Shown here: piece by piece, positions 53,297-63,122 of the stretch
How positions within the stretch are numbered: position 1 is the first letter of the stretch
How the letters are laid out: the number at the start of each line of letters is the position of its first letter
NCBI GenBank assembly: GCA_021156105.1
Contig: JAJNBD010000003.1
Span: forward strand, 124,001 to 188,000
Reading direction: 5' to 3'
Source: Gammaproteobacteria bacterium
GTDB taxonomy: Bacteria > Pseudomonadota > Gammaproteobacteria > CAISUE01
DNA: 64,000 nucleotides
The notes under the pieces: generated by a model
Databases searched by the model: none
What the model saw: the letters and a program-made list of their open reading frames with translations, nothing else
What the model was told of the DNA's origin: nothing
Translations under genes and position numbers: made by a program

Positions 53297-55365
53297 TAAA
53301 AGATATTTCAGACTTTCTTGCCGAACAAATTCAAAGCTTACAAGCCGAATATAAAGATTTTTGTTTTTCCTCAAACCAAAGCCATATTGCTTTTAAATCT
53401 GCCCTTGCTGTTTGCCTAGCTTTACTAATTTCTTTGATGTTAAATATTCCCAACCCATTTTGGGCTGGTATCAGCGCCCTAGTGGTTACCCAAGCACATG
53501 TCGGCGCCAGCTTTCAACGTGCTTTATACCGCTCAATTGCAACTATTGCTGTTGCCATACTTGGTGTCTTTTTTGTTAGTTTATTTGCAAATTCTTTTGT
53601 CCTCTGGATAGTATTATTTATCAGCGTAATTTTATTAATTTACCAATCGGTGATAAGTCCGTATCCTTATGGCTGGATTATTGCAGCGGCAACTTTGTTA
53701 ATGATAGATATTATGGCTTTTATCTCGCCTTACCAAGTTATCGACACGGCCTATTATCGCTCATTGGAAGTTATTATTGGCTCAACCACTGCCTGGATAA
53801 GTAACTGGTTGTTTTCACCAAAATATGCCAAACATGAGCTTGAAGAGCATATGATCCATACGATCAATTGCTTTCAAGAAATCTACCAACTAGCGCTTAC
53901 GCAAGCACCGCTTGCTTATACAGAATTTTTTTATACTTATAAAAAATTTGTCCAACAACTTGAACAAACCCGTCAATTATTAAAATTAACCATGCTGGAA
54001 AGCCTTTTTGGCCGACAAAAATATAAATTGTTTAAACGCTTATTATTAGCAGCCCAAGAATCTGGCGAAATGCTCTTAGATTATAAACTTTACGCTGAGA
54101 ATACATCGACTCAATGGGAAACAGCTTTTCCACAACCACTCTTTTTTCAAGCCATTATCAACTATATTGAAAATCCTACCACAGAAAAAGAAGTTCTACA
54201 GGCACTTGATGCTTGGAAATATTCTCTTTCAATAGGGTTAAGCCAGCCATGTGCTTTACTCAATAACCTTCCAACAATTTTTAAAGAAATTTTTAATCCC
54301 GCTTATGAAGAAGCTTCTTCATTTCGAAACCGTTTCCGCTATATTAATAAAATCGCTTTACTGCAAGGCATTCGGGCTGCGGTCTGTGCAACCGTTGTGC
54401 CATTAATATGGATTTATTTAAAAATGCCAGGGCTGAGCCAAATTTCTGTCTCTGTCATTGCTATTTTGCAGCTAAACCCCTTAGCGACAAAAGCCAAAGG
54501 CTATGCACGATTATTAGGTTGTCTGTTAGGCAGCTTAACAGTTTATTTAATCTTAGGCTTAAATATTAATAACATTGTCTTATTTTTACTGGTCATTTTT
54601 GGCGTAGTTTTTTGCTTTGCTTATCTTCATCATGGGAAAAAAGTCAGCACTCTTGGCACACAAGCTGGGGTTGTTTTTATCTTAGGCATGCTAACAGATT
54701 TATCCCCAGCAGTGGCATTTGACCAAGTATTTGATCGCCTTATTGGAATATTCTTAGGTGTACTTACCACTGTTATAATCACTCAATATCTATGGCCATT
54801 TAAAGCTCACCAATTTCTGCGTTATAAACTAGAAGAAGCTAAAGACAATATAAATTTTGTCATACAACAAGCGTTCAGGGAAACAACACCGTTTTCATTT
54901 TTAAGCTTATTCATGCCATTAAGAAAAACTGTAAAAGAATTTGAACACCTTGAAATTAAAGACTCACAAAATTCAGCTATTGATACACAGTTATGCGAAG
55001 CTATTAAAACCATTTACCATAATTTATTTGCTTTGGCATGCATAAATAAATTCATTATTGATAACAAAAGCAAATTGCCTACAACAATTATTGAAAAAAA
55101 CCAAACTATTTTTGCTAGCTTACAAACCTTGTTCGCACTAGATAACAAGCATCTCGATCAAGCAAAAAGAATTATTGACGAATGCCAAATACATTACCAA
55201 GAGATTATCTCCTTAGCAAAAGATCCAGCTTATACAAATTACTTAGCGGAATTAGCGTTTTTTTTAAAACAGTTATTAGAAGACATCATAAAATGGCTTA
55301 TGGCTTTAGAAGCTTTTATCTGTATAGACGCAAAGAAGTATTTGGCTAAAGATTTAGAACATTAG
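53293..55365 (+). CDS. FUSC-family inner-membrane efflux protein (AaeB-like)
   Basis: A 690-residue protein with two FUSC membrane blocks: about residues 30-175 (FKSALAVCLALLISLMLNI, NPFWAGISALVVTQAHVGAS) and 355-500 (LLQGIRAAVCATVVPLIWIYL), each followed by a soluble domain. This is the AaeB/fusaric-acid-resistance layout. It works with the HlyD-type protein upstream. The gene's last 12 bases overlap the convergent dinB end. Confidence 0.9.
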   Translation: MIKDISDFLAEQIQSLQAEYKDFCFSSNQSHIAFKSALAVCLALLISLMLNIPNPFWAGISALVVTQAHVGASFQRALYRSIATIAVAILGVFFVSLFANSFVLWIVLFISVILLIYQSVISPYPYGWIIAAATLLMIDIMAFISPYQVIDTAYYRSLEVIIGSTTAWISNWLFSPKYAKHELEEHMIHTINCFQEIYQLALTQAPLAYTEFFYTYKKFVQQLEQTRQLLKLTMLESLFGRQKYKLFKRLLLAAQESGEMLLDYKLYAENTSTQWETAFPQPLFFQAIINYIENPTTEKEVLQALDAWKYSLSIGLSQPCALLNNLPTIFKEIFNPAYEEASSFRNRFRYINKIALLQGIRAAVCATVVPLIWIYLKMPGLSQISVSVIAILQLNPLATKAKGYARLLGCLLGSLTVYLILGLNINNIVLFLLVIFGVVFCFAYLHHGKKVSTLGTQAGVVFILGMLTDLSPAVAFDQVFDRLIGIFLGVLTTVIITQYLWPFKAHQFLRYKLEEAKDNINFVIQQAFRETTPFSFLSLFMPLRKTVKEFEHLEIKDSQNSAIDTQLCEAIKTIYHNLFALACINKFIIDNKSKLPTTIIEKNQTIFASLQTLFALDNKHLDQAKRIIDECQIHYQEIISLAKDPAYTNYLAELAFFLKQLLEDIIKWLMALEAFICIDAKKYLAKDLEH

Positions 55366-56436
55366 AACTTGTTGCTGCAAGCCATTGATTATTTCAGCCG
55401 TTTTAAAATGCACCCCTATCCCCAATAAGCGAATGGGCGAAGTTTTTTTCTGATAAGTATTTTGAAATAAGTCAATGAACGTTTGTAGCGTTAATTTTTC
55501 GCTTATCATTTCAGCTGTTGTTAAATGAAAATCAGCATATTTTATTTTAATAAATTGATTTTTTATTGCCAGCTGTGCTGCTGACAATTCCAAACGCTCT
55601 ACCAGCCTTTGATACAAACCATTAAGCGCCTCAATACAAGCATCATAAGCTGCTAGATCATTTGAAAACGTGCATTCAACGCTCAAAGATTTTCGCACTC
55701 GATCTGGCTTTACTAAACGATTATCAATCCCCCTACACTGGTCATAAAGCTGTTGGCCAAATTTTCCAAAATGCTGAATAAGCATAAGCAGTGAACATTT
55801 TTGTAAATCAGCACAAGTTTTTAAACCTAATTGTTTTAGCTTTTTTGCAGTGACTTTCCCCACACCAAAAATTTCTTCTACCGCTAAATTTTTAACAAAG
55901 TTCTTAACCTCTCTTGGCGTGATGACAAATAAACCATCCGGTTTTTTCCAGCCGCTTGCCACTTTAGCTAAAAACTTATTCGGCGCCACGCCTGCAGAAG
56001 CTGTTAAGTTTTCTTGATGCAAAATACGTTCACGAATAGCCTTAGCGATTAATGTTGCACTGCCTTGAAAAGCGCTACATTCTGTAACATCAAGGTAAGC
56101 CTCATCTAATGCCAAGGGTTCTACTAAATGCGTGAATTCATGAAAAACCGCATGGATCTTTTTTGCTACTTGCTTATACTTTGCCATATTCACTGGCAAT
56201 AAAATTAACTCGGGGCAAAGCTTTAATGCTGTCCTCGTTGGCATAGCAGAGTGCACACCATACTGCCGTGCAATATAATTACAAGTACAAATTACCCCGC
56301 GCCGATCAGCAGAACCACCGACAGCGACAGGCTTATTTGCCAGGCTCGGGTTATCGCGGATTTCTATGGCCGCATAAAAGCAGTCCATATCCACGTGAAT
56401 AATTTTTTTTTGTTTATTATTAGACATTACCTGCAT
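55354..56436 (-). CDS. dinB: DNA polymerase IV
   Basis: A 360-residue Y-family polymerase with HVDMDCFYAAIE (first catalytic Asp), the YIARQYGVHSAMP finger segment, LDEAYLDVT (second acid pair) and the VASGWKKPDGL and IFGVGKVTAKKL helix-hairpin-helix region. It performs error-prone lesion bypass. Either of two nearby ATGs may be used. It overlaps the convergent FUSC gene by 12 bases. Confidence 0.95.
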   Translation of the reverse strand: MQVMSNNKQKKIIHVDMDCFYAAIEIRDNPSLANKPVAVGGSADRRGVICTCNYIARQYGVHSAMPTRTALKLCPELILLPVNMAKYKQVAKKIHAVFHEFTHLVEPLALDEAYLDVTECSAFQGSATLIAKAIRERILHQENLTASAGVAPNKFLAKVASGWKKPDGLFVITPREVKNFVKNLAVEEIFGVGKVTAKKLKQLGLKTCADLQKCSLLMLIQHFGKFGQQLYDQCRGIDNRLVKPDRVRKSLSVECTFSNDLAAYDACIEALNGLYQRLVERLELSAAQLAIKNQFIKIKYADFHLTTAEMISEKLTLQTFIDLFQNTYQKKTSPIRLLGIGVHFKTAEIINGLQQQVLMF

Positions 56437-56444
56437 AAAAACGC

Positions 56445-57173
56445 TTAATCAAACTCTAACATCAATGCTGCATGATCTGAAACTTCCTCTGGCATTACGG
56501 CAAAGTTTTTCACAGTAATTTCTGGCGAAGTAAAAATATAATCAGCAAATTTTTCTGGCTTAGGATAGTAGCTGGTACGTGTAGATGTCACCCCATATTC
56601 TTCTACTAAATTGCGCATTCCTTTATCCAATATTTTCAAACTTTCGGTATCAGGGCGTAAATTAAAATCACCGCATAAAATTTTTGGTGTATTTACTGTA
56701 TCCATAAACTCGCGAATGCGCTGAGATTGTGCGACTCTTTCCGGCGTATCGGTTTTTCCACGACCATTCCACAAACAATGCACATTTAAAATAGAATAAA
56801 TACGTCCATGAATTTGACATTCTAACCATTGTAGATTTCTTGGATGTTCTGGCCCAAAACCAGGATAGTCAGGATTATCATGAATAATCATTTCGCCTTC
56901 ACTAATGACGTTAATGCTTTTTCTGACCAACATAGCAATACCATAAACATTCTTAACGGTTGGTCTAAAATAGCCATGATGATCTGGCAATAAGGCCAAC
57001 AGCTCGGAGAAAATATCCAAGCTAACAAAACGCTCATCGGTCGATAGTTTATCTGGCGCTTTATAGTACACTTCTTGTAAGCAGAAAATATCAATTTCTT
57101 GATGCGCTCTTGCAAAAGCCAACAGAGGATCACGGACATGACCACCCCAAATATTTAAAGTCACTAGTTTCAT
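56445..57173 (-). CDS. Endonuclease/exonuclease/phosphatase-family hydrolase
   Basis: A 242-residue EEP-fold protein with KLVTLNIWGG, DIFCLQEVYY (metal Glu), NVHCLWNG, LCGDFNLRPDT and VSDHAALMLEFD. These carry the metal and catalytic Asn, Asp and His residues of the family, whose members cleave DNA, phospholipids or nucleotides. No signal peptide. The start is 8 bases after dinB's upstream region in the same direction; both may be one unit. Confidence 0.88.
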   Translation of the reverse strand: MKLVTLNIWGGHVRDPLLAFARAHQEIDIFCLQEVYYKAPDKLSTDERFVSLDIFSELLALLPDHHGYFRPTVKNVYGIAMLVRKSINVISEGEMIIHDNPDYPGFGPEHPRNLQWLECQIHGRIYSILNVHCLWNGRGKTDTPERVAQSQRIREFMDTVNTPKILCGDFNLRPDTESLKILDKGMRNLVEEYGVTSTRTSYYPKPEKFADYIFTSPEITVKNFAVMPEEVSDHAALMLEFD

Positions 57174-57217
57174 TTTCTCTCCTTATCTTTTTCTTAACAT
57201 CTTATGCTTACTTAATT

Positions 57218-58261
57218 TTATACATTTGTTGGCAACAGTGGTGTAAAAGGTTCAGCTGGCGTGAAATGATGAGATACATTACCATGCCATTGGTTATTTA
57301 AAGGATCTAGGTGTAACACAGGTGCTGAAGTATTAAAGTTCATTTTATTTAAATCAACTAACAAATGATTTTCTGTATCTGTTGGTGAAAAATAATAGAT
57401 CTGCCGCGTTAAATCATCAATCGCTGTCCAGTCTGTTGGCGAGCTTGTCGTGTCATCAATAATAGCGCGGTAAGGCTGAGCAACATTATGCATTACACCT
57501 CTTAACATCATCACGGCCTCAGCTTGAGAGTGTGCTTTAGGCAAACGCTCGGTATAGTAGGTTGCACGTACAAAACGGTCGCTTGGCTTACCACTGCCAG
57601 GCAATGGTGCCGATCCACCAAAATTTTGATAATTTTTTAAATTGCTTAACTGTGCTGGAAACTCTGGAGAATTAGTCACAATAATATTGCTATGGCTATG
57701 ATACACATTCATCTTACCTTGCACGTATTCTATAATGGCAGAATCACCGGAAGCGTCTTCCAACACTAAGTGTAGCTTCATCCAACGATTCATGGGTTGA
57801 TAAAACGTGGCTAACACTTGAAAAGGATGCGCTTGTGTTGCATTAAGGGCTTCGGAAACAGATGAAAAATTATCTAAATAATATTGTGCCCATAAAGAAA
57901 GCGCTAGGCCTGGCAAGGCGGGATCACGTATACCATAATCGCTTTCATCTAACCAAAGCACATGTGCCGCCAAACCTTTCTCATTCATGCCATCAACCGC
58001 TGCATCATGATAAGCGCTGGTGACAATGCTACCGTATTTTGAATCCCAATTTAAGGAATTACCACTTGGTGATCCTTGACGATGCATACCACGCGGAAAA
58101 ACCCAAAGCTCTGGTTGACTTCTTGCAGGCCAGTCCATCGTTCGCCCTGAAAGCACGCCATAACCACTATTAGTCCATAATGCACGAGTACATGCGGAAG
58201 CGACGTGAATACTAAAAAAGCTAATTAAAGCAAACCAAAAGCAAAGCGATATTTTTTTCAT
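57218..58261 (-). CDS. Periplasmic linear-amide C-N hydrolase (choloylglycine hydrolase family, Ntn)
   Basis: A 347-residue protein with a signal peptide ending ASA just before CTRALW, so processing exposes Cys24 as the N-terminal nucleophile, the hallmark of the Ntn amidases. GRTMDWPARSQPELWVFPRG and GMNEKGLAAHVLWL, then IIVTNSPEFP and GSGKPSDRFVRATYY match penicillin V acylase / bile-salt hydrolase-like enzymes. In gram-negative bacteria these often degrade N-acyl homoserine lactones or penicillin V. Confidence 0.9.
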   Translation of the reverse strand: MKKISLCFWFALISFFSIHVASACTRALWTNSGYGVLSGRTMDWPARSQPELWVFPRGMHRQGSPSGNSLNWDSKYGSIVTSAYHDAAVDGMNEKGLAAHVLWLDESDYGIRDPALPGLALSLWAQYYLDNFSSVSEALNATQAHPFQVLATFYQPMNRWMKLHLVLEDASGDSAIIEYVQGKMNVYHSHSNIIVTNSPEFPAQLSNLKNYQNFGGSAPLPGSGKPSDRFVRATYYTERLPKAHSQAEAVMMLRGVMHNVAQPYRAIIDDTTSSPTDWTAIDDLTRQIYYFSPTDTENHLLVDLNKMNFNTSAPVLHLDPLNNQWHGNVSHHFTPAEPFTPLLPTNV

Positions 58262-58323
58262 CGATTATCCATTCCCTGTGCTAGTTTTTTGAATTGGTTT
58301 AAAACAATGACAACAAGATTTAT

Positions 58324-59019
58324 TTATAACATTTCTTGATCCAAGAAGCCAACTAATCTAACTGGCGCTTCCGTACCTTCGGCTATCTTTATAGGTAAAG
58401 CTAATACATACGCACCCACCGCGGGCAGTTGGCTTGCATTAGCAATATTTTCAACAATATATTTTCCTGCACCTAATATTATTTGGTGAACAGGGAAATC
58501 GCTGGCGCCACAATCCGGCGAAAGTGTATCAATACCTAAACCAGAAATTTCACGCACTAATAGAAGTTCAGCTGTTTCAGCAGAAACAGAAGGAAATCTT
58601 TGTTGATTGCGATAATATTCTGGCTGAGACCAAAATTTATCCCAACCTGTATAAAAAATGACAAAGCTTTTAGGCGGAATTTCTCCATGCCTTGCTTCAA
58701 ATGCAAAAATATCTTCAACCCTGATCAAGTAGCTTTCATTAGCTTTAGAAGAAACGTCGATTACAACAGCTGGGGAAAATAATTGTTCTAACGGGATATC
58801 AGCCATAGATATTGCACCAGGAAAACAATGAGCTGGCGCATCCATATGGGTTCCAATTCCCGCCTGCATGCTAATTTCATACACACGAAACTTTGTTAAT
58901 GTTTGACAGGCCTCATAATCAACTTTTATTTTCTGGCGAAAACCACACCCCCCTTCCCAGCAAGGAATTTGCGGATGCAAAGCATGGGTCAAATCAATTA
59001 ATTTGAGATTTGGTATCAT
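58324..59019 (-). CDS. Cyclase-family (kynurenine formamidase-like) metal hydrolase
   Basis: A 231-residue member of the cyclase/KynB family: IDLTHALHPQIPCWEG at the start and the metal motif GIGTHMDAPAHCFPG near residue 55. Relatives hydrolyse N-formylkynurenine or isatin. The ATG at 59019 is favoured because the following residues begin the fold; the longer frame extends into the methyltransferase gene. It follows that gene by 20 bases, so the two are probably co-transcribed. Confidence 0.85.
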   Translation of the reverse strand: MIPNLKLIDLTHALHPQIPCWEGGCGFRQKIKVDYEACQTLTKFRVYEISMQAGIGTHMDAPAHCFPGAISMADIPLEQLFSPAVVIDVSSKANESYLIRVEDIFAFEARHGEIPPKSFVIFYTGWDKFWSQPEYYRNQQRFPSVSAETAELLLVREISGLGIDTLSPDCGASDFPVHQIILGAGKYIVENIANASQLPAVGAYVLALPIKIAEGTEAPVRLVGFLDQEML

Positions 59020-59039
59020 TTTAAAAACCTCAATTAAGC

Positions 59040-59792
59040 TTAAATTCTTGCTGCTAAGAGCTTTATCGGCCAATGAAAATCTATTTCAACGCGGTCTTTT
59101 GGCCAAGCGTTTTCAATTGCAATAAATACTTCTTCTGTTTTTTGATGCTGTGCTTCACCAGCATGCATATAATTTCTCAATCCAGACCAGGTCCCAATAT
59201 AACCTAATAATTGATCGCAATTCCATGATTTTTGAATTTGAAATGCGGGTGTTTTCAGTTTCTCAAAAGGAAATGCAATATTTTGATAAGCCTGATCAAT
59301 ATAATCGCGCTCCTTTGACCAATATTGCCGTGTGATATCCCAATAAAGCTGATCAACTAAATCATGAATCGCTTTATGATTTGTCGCAATCGTTTGATAG
59401 CACCAAGCGGCTAAAATACCTTGCGGCTTTAGCACTCGCTTAACTTCTGCATAAAATTTTGGTAAATCAAACCAATGCAATGCTTGCGCAACTGTAATTA
59501 AATCAACCGAGTGGTCTTTTAAGCTGGTTGTTTCAGCAGGTTCACAGACATAAGTAATTTTTGCATCAGGCACCGCTTGCTTTATCTGCGCTTCGCTCGC
59601 ATCTGTGGCAAAAACATGATCAAAATAGTTTGCTAATGCTTTCGCCGCTTGTCCTGTGCCAGTTGCACAATCCCAGACCAATTGATGCTCTGCACATAGG
59701 CTGGCCAAATAAACAAATAATTCTGGAGGATAATCTGGTCGATAATTTTTATATTCTTGAGCCACATCGGAAAAATAATCTTTGAAAGCCAT
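59040..59792 (-). CDS. Class I SAM-dependent methyltransferase
   Basis: A 250-residue protein starting MAFKDYFSDVAQEYKNYRPDYP with motif I VWDCATGTGQAAKAL (near 40), AEQAL-type ITVAQALHWFDLP and RVLKPQGILAAWCY. This is the UbiE/YafE-like methyltransferase group. Start at 59792 supported by GGGGCGG and by family length. Substrate not predictable; 16 bases separate it from uvrC. Confidence 0.88.
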   Translation of the reverse strand: MAFKDYFSDVAQEYKNYRPDYPPELFVYLASLCAEHQLVWDCATGTGQAAKALANYFDHVFATDASEAQIKQAVPDAKITYVCEPAETTSLKDHSVDLITVAQALHWFDLPKFYAEVKRVLKPQGILAAWCYQTIATNHKAIHDLVDQLYWDITRQYWSKERDYIDQAYQNIAFPFEKLKTPAFQIQKSWNCDQLLGYIGTWSGLRNYMHAGEAQHQKTEEVFIAIENAWPKDRVEIDFHWPIKLLAARI

Positions 59793-59808
59793 AAACACCG
59801 CCCCTAAA

Positions 59809-61614
59809 TTAACGTAACACTTCAACAATCTTTTCTGCCAAAGCCATACTAATACCTGGCACTTTAGCAATATCTGCTATAGAAGCATTTTTTAAACCTT
59901 GCAAACCGCCAAAATGCTTAAGCAATGCTTGACGCCTTTTTGCACCAATACCTTCAATATTTTCTAATAAAGAAGTTTGTTTACTCTTGCCGCGTTTTGC
60001 TCGATGCCTTGTAATTGCAAAACGATGCGCCTCGTCACGGATATGTTGTAATAAATGCATCGCCGGTGAATGAGGGTCAATATCAACAGGCTGCTCTGCG
60101 CCCGCACGCCAAATAACTTCTAAACCAGGTTTGCGCATTGGTCCTTTAGCGATACCTAAAATAATCACTTGCTGAATCTCTAAACTTTGTAGTACGTCAA
60201 TCGCTTGCTGTAGCTGTCCTTTGCCACCATCAATAATCAGCAAATCCGGTATAACTCCACCAGCCTCTTTAGCATGACGAAAGCGCCGTGTTAACACTTG
60301 ATGCATCGCTGCAAAATCGTCGCCAGCTGTAATATTTTGGATATTAAAAATCCGATAATCTTTTTTGCTTGGACCATTTTCATCAAACACAACACAAGAA
60401 GCGACGGTTGCTTCCCCAAAAGTATGGCTGATATCAAAGCATTCCATACGATGAATACTATTTAACGGAAGATCCAAAATATTTTCTAACGATTCAAAAC
60501 GTTTTTTTAAGGAAGTTTGATGAGCTAATTTAGCTAGTAAAGCTTGCTCTGCATTATGACTTGCCAGCTTCATTAGATTTAAAGGAATGCCACGCAATGC
60601 TGGTCTTATATGCACCTTATGTGTCGCCGCTTGCTCCGTTAATGCTTGACTTAACCATACATCATTTTTCAGTAAATGACTGACAAAAATAGTTTTAGGG
60701 ATAGCGGCATCAACATTTAAATAATGTTGTTCAATAAAGTACTCTAAAACTTCTTCACTACTTGCCGCTGAATTTGCATGCACAAATTTATCACCAATAA
60801 TTTTCCCACCTCGCACGATAAAAAGTTGTACGCATACATGCTCTTCTTGTGCAAACGCCGCAATAATATCAAAATCACCATGACCTTTTTGCACATGTTG
60901 CTCGGCTTCAATTTCTCGCAAGTGTTGAATTTGGTCGCGATAAAAAGCGGCTTTTTCAAAATCCAGGCGCATTGCTGCCTCATCCATATTTTTAGTTAAC
61001 GCCGCAATTACTAAAGCATTTTTACCTTGCAAAAATAATTTTGCATGTTGTACATCTTCTTGATACTCTTCTACAGAAATTAAACCCACACAAGGCGCGC
61101 TACAGCGCTTAATATGGTATTGCAAACAAGGCCTTGAGCGGTGTGCGAAAAAACCATCCGCGCAATTACGTAGCAAAAACAATTTTTCACTTAACTGTAA
61201 AATTTCGCGCACAGCTGTACTATTAGAATAAGGGCCGAAATATTCACCTTGCGGCGTTTTATGAGTGCGAATTAAATCTAACCGTGGGAAGGTATGTTTG
61301 GAAAAAATTAAATAAGGATAATTTTTGTCATCTTTAAATAAAATATTATAGCGTGGTCGATGCTGCTTAATAAGATTATTTTCAAGAATCAGCGCTTCAT
61401 TTTCACTTTGCGTGATAATTAATTTGATATCACAGATTTGTTTGACTAATACGGCTGTTTTCGGTTGATCAACTTGGGCACGAAAATAACTACTTACTCT
61501 TTTGCGTAAATCTTTAGCTTTACCAATATAAATAATCGTGCCAACCGCATCAAGCATTTGGTAAACCCCCGGTGCATGGGGTGTATTGGCAAGAAAATTT
61601 TTAGCATCGAACAT
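59809..61614 (-). CDS. uvrC: Excinuclease ABC subunit C
   Basis: A 601-residue UvrC: GIY-YIG nuclease domain (GVYQMLDAVGTIIYIGKAKDL), Cys-rich segment (CLQYHIKRCSAPC), UVR helix pair (MDEAAMRLDFEKAAFYRDQI), RNase H-like domain (RMECFDISHTFGEATVAS) and a C-terminal double helix-hairpin-helix (IEGIGAKRRQALLKHFGG). It incises both sides of DNA lesions with UvrB. Full length for the family. Confidence 0.97.
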   Translation of the reverse strand: MFDAKNFLANTPHAPGVYQMLDAVGTIIYIGKAKDLRKRVSSYFRAQVDQPKTAVLVKQICDIKLIITQSENEALILENNLIKQHRPRYNILFKDDKNYPYLIFSKHTFPRLDLIRTHKTPQGEYFGPYSNSTAVREILQLSEKLFLLRNCADGFFAHRSRPCLQYHIKRCSAPCVGLISVEEYQEDVQHAKLFLQGKNALVIAALTKNMDEAAMRLDFEKAAFYRDQIQHLREIEAEQHVQKGHGDFDIIAAFAQEEHVCVQLFIVRGGKIIGDKFVHANSAASSEEVLEYFIEQHYLNVDAAIPKTIFVSHLLKNDVWLSQALTEQAATHKVHIRPALRGIPLNLMKLASHNAEQALLAKLAHQTSLKKRFESLENILDLPLNSIHRMECFDISHTFGEATVASCVVFDENGPSKKDYRIFNIQNITAGDDFAAMHQVLTRRFRHAKEAGGVIPDLLIIDGGKGQLQQAIDVLQSLEIQQVIILGIAKGPMRKPGLEVIWRAGAEQPVDIDPHSPAMHLLQHIRDEAHRFAITRHRAKRGKSKQTSLLENIEGIGAKRRQALLKHFGGLQGLKNASIADIAKVPGISMALAEKIVEVLR

Positions 61615-61664
61615 GATAAATTAACCTTTGTAGGATTATTTTAGCATGCAGAAGCTTTGCCCGC

Positions 61665-62441
61665 TTACCATTTACCGCTTGCGCCACCGCCACCAAAGCC
61701 ACCGCCGCCGCCGCTAAAACCATCATCATTATCATCATCGCTTCTACCAGCACCGCCACGGCCTGAACCGCCAGTTAGCAATAAAAATAATAAAAATGTT
61801 CGCCAACCATGGTCTTCTGACGTTCCGCGCAAATTATTATAGCGAAATGCAGCCGAAAGAAAGTGTAATAATAAAAAGATTAAAATAAACGACAAGATGG
61901 CATTATTATTTTGTTGGGATGATGCGCCCGTGCCTTTATATTCACCTTGTGTCACCTGCATAATGGATTGCACACCGTTTTCGATGCCTTGTGCGTAATT
62001 TCCCTGTTTAAAACTCGGCACCATATCCTGCCGGATAATCATACTAGAAACTGCATCTGTTAATACACCTTCTAAACCATATCCAACCTCAATGCGGATA
62101 TCATGACTATCTTTAATAATGAGCAATAACACACCATTATCATGCTGCTTTGTGCCAATTTTCCAAGCTTGTACCAAATGAATAGAAAATTCTTCTAAGG
62201 ATTCACCATTGAGCGAATCAAAAGTAGCAACGACAATTTGATTGGAAGTTTGCTGGTCAAATACCCTGAGTTTAGCATTAAGGCGTGCAATATCTTCAGG
62301 GTTCAGCATATGTGCATAATCATTGACATAAGCTTGTGGTCTTGCCGGTATTTGAAATGGCTCCGCAAAAACTGGCTGAACGAAAGCAAGCCAAAGCAAG
62401 AGTGGTAAAAAAATTTTTAATAAATGTATTTTCATAGGCAT
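61665..62441 (-). CDS. TPM-domain protein (YgcG-like)
   Basis: A 258-residue membrane protein: signal peptide (LPLLLWLAFVQPVFA), TPM domain (YVNDYAHMLNPEDIARLNAKL to about residue 165), one TM segment (ILSFILIFLLLHFLSAAF) and a Gly-rich tail (FSGGGGGFGGGGASGKW). TPM proteins of this kind are encoded next to LemA, as here, and act in photosystem or membrane-protein quality control in other lineages; the bacterial role is uncertain. Confidence 0.92.
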   Translation of the reverse strand: MPMKIHLLKIFLPLLLWLAFVQPVFAEPFQIPARPQAYVNDYAHMLNPEDIARLNAKLRVFDQQTSNQIVVATFDSLNGESLEEFSIHLVQAWKIGTKQHDNGVLLLIIKDSHDIRIEVGYGLEGVLTDAVSSMIIRQDMVPSFKQGNYAQGIENGVQSIMQVTQGEYKGTGASSQQNNNAILSFILIFLLLHFLSAAFRYNNLRGTSEDHGWRTFLLFLLLTGGSGRGGAGRSDDDNDDGFSGGGGGFGGGGASGKW

Positions 62442-62517
62442 TTCGTTTATTGATCGCCCAGAATGACGAATGCAGCATTAGGCTCACATAAAATGGTGAG
62501 CACTGTGCTTTATGGTT

Positions 62518-63102
62518 TTAAGAAAAACTCACTTTTGGCGCTTGAGCGGCTTGAGCATCTGCAGCAAAGTATGCTTTTTTCTCAAAGCCCATTAAGCCTG
62601 CAATCATATTGCTTGGGAAGTGGCGCAATGTCACATTATAGGTTTGTACCGCATCATTATAACGTTCACGAGCAACCGCAATACGGTTTTCTGTACCTTC
62701 TAATTGTGATTGGAGAGCCAAGAAATTCTCACTTGCTTTTAAATCTGGATAGCGTTCTACTACCACCATTAAACGTCCCAATGCCCCTGATAATGCTGCT
62801 TGTGATTGTGAAAACTGGTCTAATTGCGCTTGATTTTCGGGTGAAGCATTTTGCAAACTTTGTGTTGCACGGGCACGCGCATTTGTTACATCCACGAGTG
62901 TTGATTTTTCATGCGCCGCATAGCCTTGCACCGTCGCAACCAAATTCGGGATTAAATCTAAACGACGTTGATAAGTGGTTTGAACTTGGCCCCACGCTTG
63001 TGAAACCTGCTCTTGCTGGCTTACCAGGCTATTGTAACTAGAAATTACCCAGATACCTAAAACCACAACAATAGCAATAATGATCGCAACAGTTTTATTC
63101 AT
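62518..63102 (-). CDS. lemA: LemA family protein
   Basis: A 194-residue protein with an N-terminal TM (IIIAIVVVLGIWVISSYNSLV) and the LemA helical domain containing SQAWGQVQTTYQRRLDLIPNLV and the VERYPDLKASENFLALQSQLEGTENRI signature. It pairs with the TPM gene 76 bases downstream, the usual LemA-YgcG arrangement. Confidence 0.96.
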   Translation of the reverse strand: MNKTVAIIIAIVVVLGIWVISSYNSLVSQQEQVSQAWGQVQTTYQRRLDLIPNLVATVQGYAAHEKSTLVDVTNARARATQSLQNASPENQAQLDQFSQSQAALSGALGRLMVVVERYPDLKASENFLALQSQLEGTENRIAVARERYNDAVQTYNVTLRHFPSNMIAGLMGFEKKAYFAADAQAAQAPKVSFS

Positions 63103-63122
63103 AGCATTAGCCTTAGTAATTT